In this document: piece by piece, positions 51,704 through 58,929 of the stretch
Numbering within the stretch: the first letter of the stretch is position 1
Layout of the letters: the number at the start of each line of letters is the position of its first letter
DNA from: a virus
IMG/VR virus record: IMGVR_UViG_3300046724_000355
Span: 1 to 61,057 of that record
Length of the DNA stretch: 61,057 nt
Strand: one strand, 5' to 3'
Position numbers and translations under genes: made by a program
The notes under the pieces: model-generated
What the model saw: the letters and a program-made list of their open reading frames with translations, nothing else
Database searches by the model: none
What the model was told of the DNA's origin: nothing

Positions 51704-52990
51704 ATGTCGAGCGAGCGATTGGTGCCGGGCGGCCGGCCGAAGAAGCATCTCCTGGAACCCGTCAAAGGGCCCGACGGCATCTGGCACCTCGACCGGATCC
51801 GTCACAGAACCCTCAGTGGTGCATACACGCGAACCAGTGCGAGCGGCCGGACGAAGAAGGAGTGTCTGGCGCAGTGGGAGGACAGGTTCGAGAAGAACCG
51901 GCACAAGGGGTCGGTCAGGACCACGCGCTCCGACGTCGCGAGAATACGATTCACCGCCGACGACAAGATGATCGACGTCTTCGAACACTTCATCAAGATG
52001 TGTAAGAAGAAGGTCGAGCAAGGAAAGATCAAAGCCCAGACCGTCGACGGATACAGCCGCGCCATATTCCCATGCCATGGCAAGAACTCCTCCGGGGACG
52101 CAATAAAACTGGAGAAGGAGCTCGGACACCTGACGGTCGGCGAGGTGGGGGACACGGCGTTCCTGTGTGACTACCTTGACGACATTTACGCACTGAAGAA
52201 GGGCACCGCGAGTGTCCACTATCAGATCTTGACGCAGGTCTTTCGGATGCTGACCCGGATAGGGCCGTTCAAATACGATCCGATGGCGCCGGTGTCGAAC
52301 CCGTACGTCTCCGGTGGGACGCAACGAGCGTTGAAGCCGGCCGAGCGTGACGCCCTGTTCGATCTGTTCTGCACTCGAGCCCCGCACACGAAGTACCGCC
52401 GCATCCTGTTCCTGCTGCTGCTGGGCACCGGCATGCGGATCGGCGAAGTGCTGGGCTTGCGCTGGACCGACGTAGACCTCCGCGAGGGGAGCGAGTGCGC
52501 CGTGATCCACGTGTGCGGCACCATCGTGCAAGCGGCGTCCGGCGGCAAGGCGCACAGGCAGGACAAGCGCAAGAACAACGGGCAGTTCTACTTCCTGACC
52601 CTTCCCCTGTGGCTCACGGTGGAGCTTCGGGAGTGGCGATCCCAGGCCGGCCCGGTCGATGACAGCGACCACGTCTTGGTGACGATGCGCAAACGATTCC
52701 TGTCGATTGCCGCGGCCGAGGGATTGTTGAGGCGGATCGTGGGCGGAACATCGATGGACTGGGTGCAACTCAGCAACTTCCGGGATACTGCCGCGACCCA
52801 CGTCAAGGGAAAGACCGGGGATGCGTCGCGGGCGAGTGCCCAGTTGGGGCATTCGGAGGCGTCTACGATGGCGATCGTCCACTACATCGACAAGGACGGC
52901 TACCAGCATCCGGCGGTGGACAATTCGGCTGCTATGGAATCGTTGAAGCCGTCAAAACTGGAGCAGAACTGGAATTTCAGTGCAGCCTAG
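51704..52990 (+). CDS. int: Tyrosine integrase
   Basis: The 428-residue protein has an N-terminal arm-binding region, a SAM-like core-binding domain (about 80-200), and a catalytic domain with R245 (GTGMRIGEVLGLRW), R360 (LSNFRDTAATHV), H383 (LGHSEAST) and Y394 (HYIDKDG). The first His of the usual HxxR box is Ser here. It integrates the phage at a host attB and excises it together with the excisionase. The attP site probably lies just downstream. Confidence 0.92.
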   Translation: MSSERLVPGGRPKKHLLEPVKGPDGIWHLDRIRHRTLSGAYTRTSASGRTKKECLAQWEDRFEKNRHKGSVRTTRSDVARIRFTADDKMIDVFEHFIKMCKKKVEQGKIKAQTVDGYSRAIFPCHGKNSSGDAIKLEKELGHLTVGEVGDTAFLCDYLDDIYALKKGTASVHYQILTQVFRMLTRIGPFKYDPMAPVSNPYVSGGTQRALKPAERDALFDLFCTRAPHTKYRRILFLLLLGTGMRIGEVLGLRWTDVDLREGSECAVIHVCGTIVQAASGGKAHRQDKRKNNGQFYFLTLPLWLTVELREWRSQAGPVDDSDHVLVTMRKRFLSIAAAEGLLRRIVGGTSMDWVQLSNFRDTAATHVKGKTGDASRASAQLGHSEASTMAIVHYIDKDGYQHPAVDNSAAMESLKPSKLEQNWNFSAA

Positions 52991-53121
52991 CGGGATAGCA
53001 GGCGGCTGAGCTGGCCCGGGGCCGTGATTACATAGTTCCTGTTGCAGAGTTGATGAATGGCTGTGCGTCCAGGCGTTGAGTACCGGAATCGTGCTGGCAT
53101 CAAAGGGTTTCGGAGTCGTGA

Positions 53122-53188
53122 GGATTCCCGGGGCTTCCCTCGGTTTCCTGGGGATTCCTAGGTTCGGGCCCGAAAATTGCAGGATTCC
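53122..53188 (+). repeat. Three GGATTCC direct repeats at exact 30-bp steps
   Basis: Copies at 53122, 53152 and 53182 are on the same face of the helix (about three turns apart). Such phased sites near int are typical of integrase arm-type or excisionase sites. Their role is inferred. Confidence 0.5.
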
Positions 53189-53418
53189 GGCGCGCAAGGT
53201 TGGAGCCGGGCGTGGAGTGAGATTCCCGCTGTTTCCCGCACAGATAGGCTCGATCCGACGGCAATCATGGAGTCCTGAGCCGACTTATGAGGGGTCCGCC
53301 AGGACGGCTGAGCAGCGCAGCTGTACACCGTGCTCGATGTCCTTCCCGGCGTGTCAGGTTATCGACACGCTGGGAGGGTCGGAGGCCGGGCAATCGGGTA
53401 GCAACCGGACGGGGGAGT

Positions 53419-53470
53419 GGGTTGTCCCGGGAGCGTCATTGCTCCCGCACGCTGTTGTGCCGGACAACCC
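53419..53470 (-). terminator. Nested inverted repeat after leftward gene
   Basis: GGGTTGTCC (53419-53427) pairs with GGACAACCC (53462-53470) and encloses GGGAGC/GCTCCC (53429-53446). It starts 13 bases past the stop of the leftward 53483 gene. No T-run, so its role as a terminator is uncertain. Confidence 0.4.
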
Positions 53471-53482
53471 GATTCGGGTGGT

Positions 53483-53839
53483 CTACTGCTCGAACCGCGC
53501 GCGGTCGGTCACGTACCAGACCTCGACATCGGAGTACACGCCGTGCTCCCCGGCGAACGACCGCGTCCCGTGCTCGTCATCGACGCCGTCACCCGGCCCG
53601 AGCTGAGAACTCCACGCCTGCGCCACCGATTCCGGGCGCGCGTACTCGTACTCGGGAACTTGGCCTTTCAGCTGGAACGGTGGCCGGCAGGACCAGCGGA
53701 TCGGCGGCAGGTCCGGGAAGACGCCATTGATGTACTCCGACACCGCTTCGGACATCCTCGATTCCAGCTCGAGGAAATTGATCTCGGGCAGCGGATCGGG
53801 TGCGCCCTCGTGGCGGCCGTCGTCGGACATTCTGCTCAT
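53483..53839 (-). CDS. Hypothetical protein (118 aa)
   Basis: ATG at 53839 after AAGGAG. It is acidic, with INFLELESRMSEAVSEYING and a C-terminal part ending SDVEVWYVTDRARFEQ. No family recognised. It overlaps the gene before it (ATGA) and is transcribed leftward from the promoter at 54136-54164. Confidence 0.6.
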   Translation of the reverse strand: MSRMSDDGRHEGAPDPLPEINFLELESRMSEAVSEYINGVFPDLPPIRWSCRPPFQLKGQVPEYEYARPESVAQAWSSQLGPGDGVDDEHGTRSFAGEHGVYSDVEVWYVTDRARFEQ

Positions 53840-54102
53840 CGGGGCTCCTTGGCGTGATGCTCGCGGATCGCGCTCTCGACGGCCTGCTGTCCGGCTTCCT
53901 TGGAATCGGCACGGCCGCGCCCGATCTCGCGAGTCACGAACTCGATGTCGAACTCCTCCGCAGTGTGATTCGCCCACCAGGTGAATCGGCCGCGCCGCCC
54001 CATCCGGTAGACGTGTGCGGCGTAGGTTCCGATCGTGAGCGTGCTCGACTCCATAGTGGTCGGCGGAGTATCGAACCACTCCGCTGTGTAGGTGAGCTGC
54101 AT
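53836..54102 (-). CDS. Hypothetical protein (88 aa)
   Basis: ATG at 54102 after AAGGAG. A beta-rich N-terminal half (MQLTYTAEWFDTPPTTMESS, then AAHVYRMGRRGRFTWWANH) and a helical end. Its pairing with the next leftward gene and the separate promoter suggest a two-gene lysogeny or control unit. Function unknown. Confidence 0.6.
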   Translation of the reverse strand: MQLTYTAEWFDTPPTTMESSTLTIGTYAAHVYRMGRRGRFTWWANHTAEEFDIEFVTREIGRGRADSKEAGQQAVESAIREHHAKEPR

Positions 54103-54135
54103 GTGAATCTCCTTGCCTGAGTGGCTGATAGCCCA

Positions 54136-54164
54136 ACAATACATCTATAGGGATTTATAGTCAA
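54136..54164 (-). promoter_or_regulatory. Leftward promoter, near-consensus
   Basis: Reading leftward: -35 TTGACT (54164-54159), a 17-base spacer, -10 TATTGT (54141-54136). This is one of the best promoter matches in the window. It drives the two-gene leftward unit. Confidence 0.75.
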
Positions 54165-54175
54165 CCAGGCGGATG

Positions 54176-54181
54176 TATAGT
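54176..54181 (+). promoter_or_regulatory. -10 element of the AlpA-like gene
   Basis: TATAGT lies 7 bases before the GTG at 54189, so the mRNA would be leaderless. There is no good -35, which suggests a weak or activated promoter. The GCGGATGTAT around it is repeated at 54424. Confidence 0.5.
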
Positions 54182-54188
54182 CTTCGAT

Positions 54189-54398
54189 GTGATCAGGTAC
54201 CTAAGCCTCAAGGAGTTCGCCGAACGCGCCGGCCTCGCCTACGGCACCGTCAAGCACTACTGGCACGCGAAGCGTCACCTCATGCCCGAGCCTGACGCCC
54301 AGATCGGCGACGAGCCGCCGCATGTGGGGTGGCTGCCGGAGACGGTCGACAACTGGGAGCGGCCCGGTAGGGGCTCGCGAACAGACCTTCGAGGGTGA
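54189..54398 (+). CDS. Small AlpA/MerR-like DNA-binding protein
   Basis: The 69 residues start VIRYLSLKEFAERAGLAYGT, then VKHYWHAKRHLMPEPD, a winged helix-turn-helix of the AlpA/excisionase kind. It is flanked by divergent and downstream promoters that share the motif GATGTAT(A/T)GT. It probably controls this local switch, or it may be a second directionality factor. Confidence 0.65.
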   Translation: MIRYLSLKEFAERAGLAYGTVKHYWHAKRHLMPEPDAQIGDEPPHVGWLPETVDNWERPGRGSRTDLRG

Positions 54399-54407
54399 GG
54401 GATTCGA

Positions 54408-54436
54408 TAGACAATAAACCCATGCGGATGTATTGT
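54408..54436 (+). promoter_or_regulatory. Rightward promoter of the right-arm genes
   Basis: -35 TAGACA (54408-54413), 17-base spacer, -10 TATTGT (54431-54436). The -10 region GATGTATTGTTGGG (54427-54440) is an inverted copy of the DNA at the leftward promoter (CCCAACAATACATC, 54132-54145), so one regulator could bind both. Confidence 0.7.
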
Positions 54437-54479
54437 TGGGTGAGCGCCCTCCGCAACGCTTCTCCAGAACGGACAGCCC

Positions 54480-54680
54480 ATGATCACCGTCACTGACATC
54501 CACACCGGCGCACACGCCACCATCAACGTCTACGCCTTCACTGAAACCGTCACCCCCTGGTTCCCCGACGCCCCCGCTGAAGTCCTCGAAGGCATCGCCG
54601 ACGTGCAGGGACAGCTGAACCGGAACGAGTTCATCGCCAGATCTGCGGTCGACTCCCTCGGCCTCGAGATCGAGGCGTAG
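54480..54680 (+). CDS. Hypothetical protein (66 aa)
   Basis: First gene after the 54408 promoter. It starts MITVTDIHTGAHATINVYAF and ends in a helix (EFIARSAVDSLGLEIEA). No ribosome-binding site of note. Unknown. Confidence 0.6.
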   Translation: MITVTDIHTGAHATINVYAFTETVTPWFPDAPAEVLEGIADVQGQLNRNEFIARSAVDSLGLEIEA

Positions 54681-54682
54681 TC

Positions 54683-55171
54683 ATGGGCTGTGACATCTAC
54701 ACCTTCGTCGAATGGCGGACACCCGAAGGCGAATGGCAGCAGGTGGACGCCGAGAAGGAGCTGTTCGGCTGGCGCTCCTACAACACATTCGGATGGCTCG
54801 CTGACGTCCGGAACTACTCGGCCGTCCCGTTCATCGCCGCGGGTCGCGGACTGCCTGCCGACGTCTCCGACACTGTGCGCGCCGAATATGAGGAGTGGGG
54901 GCTCGATGCCCACAGTGCCTCATGGGTGTCTCTGGAGGAGCTGGCGAAGTTCGATTACGACCAGCCGGTTGAAGACCGACGCGTATCCGGGGTGATAAAG
55001 GAGGGCATCGCCGCAGGCATCCGGACCGGTGCGTACACTGCCGAGCCTGGCGGCGGCGAGATGACCACCTACCGAGAGTTCCTCGGAACCGGGTTCTTCG
55101 ATGACATGGCTGTCCTGGCGCGGATCGGCAAGGACGGCCCGACGCGTCTCGTGTTCTGGTTCGACAACTGA
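54683..55171 (+). CDS. Conserved phage protein, MGCDI family (162 aa)
   Basis: The opening MGCDIYTFVEWRTPEGEWQQ, then FGWRSYNTFGWLADVRNYS, is typical of a protein family conserved in many phages, of unknown function. The start is 3 bases after the previous stop. Confidence 0.75.
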   Translation: MGCDIYTFVEWRTPEGEWQQVDAEKELFGWRSYNTFGWLADVRNYSAVPFIAAGRGLPADVSDTVRAEYEEWGLDAHSASWVSLEELAKFDYDQPVEDRRVSGVIKEGIAAGIRTGAYTAEPGGGEMTTYREFLGTGFFDDMAVLARIGKDGPTRLVFWFDN

Positions 55172-55201
55172 CCACACCATCTACCGCATCCTGGAGAAGT
55201 C

Positions 55202-55426
55202 GTGAACGACACCCAAACCCGCCCGGCACTCCCTGGTGAGCGCTGCACCTGCGGCAGGCAAGCCACCGAAGTGTTCATCACCGCCGACCATGGCGACGTC
55301 GGCTACTGCGGCCGATCGGATGGCGGCCAGAAGGGGCCGTGCGTGTTCTGTGGCGCCCCCCGGCATGTGGGGCGATGCCCTGACTACCGGCTGCGTGCCG
55401 ACGACGCCGAGGGAGCGAATCCATGA
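55202..55426 (+). CDS. Cys-rich small protein (74 aa)
   Basis: Cys at CTCGRQ, YCGRSDGG, CVFCGAPRHVGRC form a likely zinc-ribbon. GTG after GGAGAAG. ATGA overlap with the next gene. Unknown. Confidence 0.6.
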   Translation: MNDTQTRPALPGERCTCGRQATEVFITADHGDVGYCGRSDGGQKGPCVFCGAPRHVGRCPDYRLRADDAEGANP

Positions 55427-55785
55427 CCGCCGATGCCCTGTCCCGGTTGCGTGCCGGACTCGCGGAGGCAGAAGGTGCGGCGAACTTCGCGCTGGAGTTG
55501 GAGCGTCCATATCGCGAGATGACAGACCAGACAGCCGAGGTCAGCTACGAATGGGTACGGCACACCCGCCTGAGCAACGGCGGCAGCGGCGCGATGTTCG
55601 TCGATGGAGCACCCGCGCCCGAGGACGTCCTACGCACGGTGGAGGCGATACGGAAGGTGATCGACAAGGTGGGGCTGGTGCTTCATTGGCATTCTGACGC
55701 CACCGTGCACCTTGCCGCTGAGGATATTTACGAAGCCCTGGCCTCCATCTACCCCGCCGACGAGACGGAAGGAACGAACCCGTGA
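55423..55785 (+). CDS. Hypothetical protein (120 aa)
   Basis: All-helical N-terminal half (SRLRAGLAEAEGAANFALEL) and a strand-rich segment (LVLHWHSDATVHLAAEDIYE). Unknown role. Confidence 0.6.
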   Translation: MTADALSRLRAGLAEAEGAANFALELERPYREMTDQTAEVSYEWVRHTRLSNGGSGAMFVDGAPAPEDVLRTVEAIRKVIDKVGLVLHWHSDATVHLAAEDIYEALASIYPADETEGTNP

Positions 55786-55913
55786 GTGGAACCGGAACCC
55801 GATCAGCGATGGAGGCGATGGAGGAGTGGTTCCGTGCGGCCATGATGCGCGAACACCGTTATGGCGTGCCCCGTACCTACGCCACCACCGAATCCCGGTC
55901 GGCGACACCGTAG
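55782..55913 (+). CDS. Small hypothetical protein (43 aa)
   Basis: GTG overlapping the previous stop. Helical, Met/Arg-rich (SAMEAMEEWFRAAMMREHRY). The last gene before a terminator. Confidence 0.5.
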   Translation: MSGTGTRSAMEAMEEWFRAAMMREHRYGVPRTYATTESRSATP

Positions 55914-55962
55914 TGGCGTACCCTTGCACCTGTCCATCAAGCGCAGTATCGCAACTCGCTGC

Positions 55963-56010
55963 CGAGAGCCGGTCCCGGAATTCCCCCTCCGCGACCGGCT
56001 CTCGTCGTTT
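55963..56010 (+). terminator. Intrinsic terminator
   Basis: Perfect 12-bp stem CGAGAGCCGGTC (55963-55974) / GACCGGCTCTCG (55993-56004), loop 18 bases, then TCGTTT. It ends the unit begun at the 54408 promoter. Confidence 0.75.
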
Positions 56011-56138
56011 CCGGGGGCGCGCGGCGACTCGAGATCTCACCGCGGCTCGAGTACCCTCGATCGGGAGTCAGCGCTCACTTCTCCTTTCTCTCTGGGTTGA
56101 GTTGGTTCGGGTGTCGCAACTTGTTCCGTGCGCTGACG

Positions 56139-56203
56139 CTGCCGCAACGCGCTGCGGCAGATGCTGTGGCCGCCGCTCCATCCCCCCGAGCGGCGGCCAC
56201 AGC
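56139..56203. other. Two tandem strong hairpins
   Basis: CTGCCGCA / TGCGGCAG (56139-56160, 6-base loop) is followed after two bases by a perfect 16-bp stem GCTGTGGCCGCCGCTC / GAGCGGCGGCCACAGC (56163-56203, 9-base loop). No T-run follows. It could be a structured RNA, a replication or transfer signal, or an mRNA block. Confidence 0.5.
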
Positions 56204-56249
56204 AGTGTCAGGCTCGAGATCAACAGCGAAAATGCCTACCCTGCAACGT

Positions 56250-56780
56250 ATGGGCAATCTCGCGAGCGTGGACAACCCTGGGGAGAGATGGCTTCCCGTT
56301 GTCGGATTCGAAGATCTCTACGAGGTAAGTGATCGCGGACAGCTGCGAAGCCTCGCCCGGCTCGTGCACAGGCCACATCGCGGTCCCTACATGATCCGAT
56401 CACGCATCCGGAAGACTGTCGTCAATCACACCGGGCATGTGATGACGACGCTGTTCCGGGAAGGCGACAAGAAGCTCGTCTACGTCCACCGACTTGTACT
56501 TGAGGCGTTCGTAGGGCCGCCTCCGGTCGGCCTGGTTGGGTGCCACAACAATGGGTCACCGACAGACAATCGCGTCGAAAACCTAAGGTGGGACACGCTT
56601 AAAGCCAACTCGCAAGACATGGTCAAGCATGGCAACTGCCACTCTCTACGCAAGACCCGTTGCCCAGCAGGCCACGAGTACGACCGCGTAGATAAGCACG
56701 GATACCGTCAGTGCACCCCGTGCAGGCGAGAGCAGAGCGCCCGATCCAGGGCGAAGCGGCGGCAGGTGACGCCGGTATGA
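56250..56780 (+). CDS. NUMOD4-HNH endonuclease (homing type)
   Basis: The 176-residue protein has an N-terminal NUMOD4-like motif (ERWLPVVGFEDLYEVSDRGQ), then the HNH core (KLVYVHRLVLEAFVGPP, GCHNNGSPTDNRVENLRWD). A zinc-like tail (CPAGHEY, CTPCRRE) follows. It is typical of free-standing homing endonucleases. The ATG follows a TACCCT by 7 bases, without a Shine-Dalgarno, suggesting a leaderless mRNA. Confidence 0.82.
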   Translation: MGNLASVDNPGERWLPVVGFEDLYEVSDRGQLRSLARLVHRPHRGPYMIRSRIRKTVVNHTGHVMTTLFREGDKKLVYVHRLVLEAFVGPPPVGLVGCHNNGSPTDNRVENLRWDTLKANSQDMVKHGNCHSLRKTRCPAGHEYDRVDKHGYRQCTPCRREQSARSRAKRRQVTPV

Positions 56781-57463
56781 CCGACCACCTGAACCCCAAC
56801 CACATGTTCATCGAGCGGCACGACCTCAAACTGTTGCGCGAACTGCTCCACGGGATCCCTGAACTGGCAATCCAGCTCGGCATAGCCATCACCAAACAGG
56901 CGCGCCTCGGCGAAGTCGGACGCTCCCGCAAACCCCGCCGGCCATCCGAACAGCCGCTCCCGTATCACGCCGCCGCCGCGGACATTGCCGCCGAACTGCA
57001 CAACGCCCTGGTCGGCTGGGTCCGCTTGACTTGTGAGCAGCGGGCCATCGAATATGGCGGCCCCACCGGCACACCAGGATTGGCGCGATGGCTCGAACGC
57101 AACGTCTACGCGCTGGCGATGACCGAAGGGTCCGACACCGCTCTCGATGAGCTCCGCGACTGTGTGCGCCGCGCCGAATGGATTGTCTGTCCACCGTCGA
57201 TGCCGATGGTGATCGATCAGGAAAAGATCGACCGCGCACGCAAGCTACGGTTGAACGCTTCCGGAATCGCCGCGATGGCAAGGGAGCTCGGCGAAGAGTA
57301 TCGGCATCTGACCAGGCGCAGGGTTCATGTGCTGCGTGAGGCGAAATTGGTCTACCCCGTTCCGGGGCCGTGGCGGTCGGATTGGGTGCTGTTCGTGGTC
57401 GGCGACGTACTCGATGCACATCTAGTACTGCCGATTCGCGAACGACATGCCGAAGCCTGCTGA
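56777..57463 (+). CDS. Hypothetical helical protein with C-terminal HTH-like part (228 aa)
   Basis: ATG overlaps the previous stop. Mostly helical: HDLKLLRELLHGIPELAIQL, then AELHNALVGWVRLTCEQRAI. A later segment (LNASGIAAMARELGEEYRHL) looks like a helix-turn-helix. Similar proteins occur in the right arms of actinophages; the function is unknown. Confidence 0.65.
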   Translation: MTDHLNPNHMFIERHDLKLLRELLHGIPELAIQLGIAITKQARLGEVGRSRKPRRPSEQPLPYHAAAADIAAELHNALVGWVRLTCEQRAIEYGGPTGTPGLARWLERNVYALAMTEGSDTALDELRDCVRRAEWIVCPPSMPMVIDQEKIDRARKLRLNASGIAAMARELGEEYRHLTRRRVHVLREAKLVYPVPGPWRSDWVLFVVGDVLDAHLVLPIRERHAEAC

Positions 57464-57574
57464 CCTCGCACGGACTGTTACGGACGGTCATTTTGCTACG
57501 CTAAGCGCGTGGCGCACGTTGTGTCCGCGCCCCGGATGGATGTTCCGGACAATCCCACAAATCCTGGAGCATCC

Positions 57575-57772
57575 ATGCAGAACATCACCATCGGCCGCTA
57601 CAGCGAAGCCGAGGGCATCGAAAAAGCGTTCGCCGGTTGGATCGAAGGCGTCCGCGACGACGGAACCAGCTGGATCATGTACCTCGATGCCGAGGGCAAT
57701 CCCGAAACATTCTGGGCGCAGAGGGAATCCGACGGGGCCGTCATCGGCGACGCGATGATCCTCGCCCCTTAG
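57575..57772 (+). CDS. Hypothetical protein (65 aa)
   Basis: ATG at 57575 after GGAG. It is beta-rich: MQNITIGRYSEAEGIEKAFA, then GTSWIMYLDAEGNPETFW. A longer start at 57509 has no good ribosome-binding site. Unknown function. Confidence 0.6.
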   Translation: MQNITIGRYSEAEGIEKAFAGWIEGVRDDGTSWIMYLDAEGNPETFWAQRESDGAVIGDAMILAP

Positions 57773-57907
57773 TCTCCGCAGTGCGTTCCCCGCTACTACC
57801 AATCGGGCGGTAAGCGCATCCATGATCCCGTTCCTCATCTCGGGTAGATGCTGCTGCGCACTGCGGGTTTCACGCCTTCCCCGCATCCCTCCGGAACGGA
57901 AGTCGCC

Positions 57908-57985
57908 ATGGACTCGAACATCATGCTGATGATCACCATGATCGGCGTCATAGTGCTGGTGATACTCAATGTCGAGGAGTCCTGA
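57908..57985 (+). CDS. Tiny membrane peptide (25 aa)
   Basis: MDSNIMLMITMIGVIVLVIL is a single membrane helix, then NVEES. GGAACGGAAG precedes the ATG. It overlaps the next start (TGATG). Confidence 0.45.
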   Translation: MDSNIMLMITMIGVIVLVILNVEES

Positions 57986-58080
57986 TGGATCTGTGTTCGT
58001 GGCTGCATTCCCTGCTGCAGTACCCGGTCGCCAATGTGCCTCGCGTGTATGAGCTTCCGCTCAAAACCTGGCGCTGGTGA
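57985..58080 (+). CDS. Tiny protein (31 aa)
   Basis: MDLCSWLHSLLQYPVANVPR, then VYELPLKTWRW. Overlaps both neighbours and follows GAGGAG. Amphipathic helix possible. Unknown. Confidence 0.45.
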   Translation: MDLCSWLHSLLQYPVANVPRVYELPLKTWRW

Positions 58081-58319
58081 GCGATGCGCGGGAACAGCTC
58101 GCGAATGCTGGTCTGCCGCGCATCATGCGAGTTCGCATGAATAGTTCGCATGTCCGGGAGCTGCTGGCTGGCGCACTGATCAAGCTGGCGCACCGGATCA
58201 ACCCGCCCACAGTGACCGAAGTCCACGTCAACGTCCACGATTTCGCCGCGGCGCGCGCCGGCCTCACCAACTGGGAAGCGCAACAGCGCGCCATGCACCA
58301 AGCCACCAGGTGGAACTGA
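58077..58319 (+). CDS. Hypothetical protein (80 aa)
   Basis: GTG overlaps the previous stop. Helical with MNSSHVRELLAGALIKLAHR and a VTEVHVNVHDFAAARAG strand. Unknown. Confidence 0.6.
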   Translation: MSDAREQLANAGLPRIMRVRMNSSHVRELLAGALIKLAHRINPPTVTEVHVNVHDFAAARAGLTNWEAQQRAMHQATRWN

Positions 58320-58564
58320 TGGACGGCTGGGACCAGTGCGAGTGCTTCCATGAGCGTGCCGACCACGGCCGCAGGCGCTGCATGGCTGCCGATTCGTACG
58401 GGATCCGCTGCGAATGCGACGGATTCATCTTGGACCGGTCATGCGATGACGACGAGCCCGAAGACCCAAACGACTTCATGCAGCGGCGCAAGGTCGCCCG
58501 CCAGGAGGAAATCCTGCACGCGAGCGACTGCACCGACTTCTACGCCGAGGCAACCAGTGATTAA
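58319..58564 (+). CDS. Cys-rich acidic protein (81 aa)
   Basis: MDGWDQCECFHERADHGRRR, then CECDGFILDRSCDDDEPEDP; six Cys suggest a metal site. TGATG overlap. Similar small proteins are found in actinophages. Confidence 0.6.
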   Translation: MDGWDQCECFHERADHGRRRCMAADSYGIRCECDGFILDRSCDDDEPEDPNDFMQRRKVARQEEILHASDCTDFYAEATSD

Positions 58565-58724
58565 ACGCCTGGACGCGTTGATCGTCCGTTTTACCCAGTT
58601 TCTGGTTGCACACTCCAAGATCGGCCCAGACTTCGCGAGCTGGGAGCCCTACCCGGCGGGGCTGCAAAACAAGGCCGGGATCAGGAGATGTCGCACAGTT
58701 CGGCCTAGTGCGCTGCCCTGCTAA
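58557..58724 (+). CDS. Small protein whose frame runs into the tRNA gene (55 aa)
   Basis: GTG overlapping the previous stop. The first 40 residues look like a normal helical protein (VIKRLDALIVRFTQFLVAHS). The last residues and the TAA stop fall inside the tRNA-Ser gene. Either the tRNA was inserted within this gene or the frame is not used. Confidence 0.35.
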   Translation: MIKRLDALIVRFTQFLVAHSKIGPDFASWEPYPAGLQNKAGIRRCRTVRPSALPC

Positions 58725-58770
58725 GGCGGTAGGCGGTCACGTCTCGCGGGTTCGAATCCCGCCATCTCCG
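58684..58770 (+). tRNA. tRNA-Ser (anticodon GCT)
   Basis: Cloverleaf read by eye: acceptor GGAGATG (58684-58690) pairs with CATCTCC (58763-58769); D-arm GCAC/GTGC; anticodon stem CTGCC/GGCGG with loop CTGCTAA, anticodon GCT at 58720-58722; a long variable arm with GGCG/CGTC; T-arm GCGGGTTCGAATCCCGC. The long variable arm is typical of tRNA-Ser. CCA is not encoded. It reads AGC/AGU. Confidence 0.9.
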
Positions 58771-58805
58771 CGTTCAACCCGTTTCACCCAGCCGAGGAGT
58801 AACCC

Positions 58806-58922
58806 ATGCTTGGAACCGTCGTATCCGCTTTGTGGACCATCTTGTCGGCCGACAACTTCGCCGTCCCGCTCTGGATCTTCCACGAGATCACCAGCGTGCT
58901 CGGCTCTATCGGCTCCGCGTAG
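58806..58922 (+). CDS. Small hydrophobic protein (38 aa)
   Basis: MLGTVVSALWTILSADNFAV, then PLWIFHEITSVLGSIGSA. GAGGAG precedes the ATG. Probably one membrane-associated helix. Confidence 0.5.
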   Translation: MLGTVVSALWTILSADNFAVPLWIFHEITSVLGSIGSA

Positions 58923-58929
58923 GTCCACC

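Larger units (their letters stand above)
52991..53482. other. Putative attP region, non-coding
   Basis: A 490-base gap directly after int without a credible gene. It holds three GGATTCC repeats 30 bp apart, an inverted GCGTGTC/GACACGC (53349-53370) and a nested inverted repeat (53419-53470). No tRNA-like core could be identified, so the exact att core is unknown. Confidence 0.5.
55914..56249. other. Non-coding gap with strong hairpins
   Basis: About 335 bases holding a terminator (55963-56010), two tandem hairpins (56139-56160 and 56163-56203) and a possible -10 (TACCCT, 56237-56242) seven bases before the ATG of the NUMOD4-HNH gene. A TTG-started frame through it is rejected. Confidence 0.5.

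Noticed and set aside
56097-56249. Longer HNH protein starting at a TTG
   Set aside because: The extra N-terminal part is the translation of strong hairpins. ATG 56250 starts just before the NUMOD4 motif and is preceded by a plausible -10.
58684-58770. tRNA-Ser gene as the attachment site
   Set aside because: It is 5.7 kb from int and complete, and no duplicated tRNA 3' end was seen near int.
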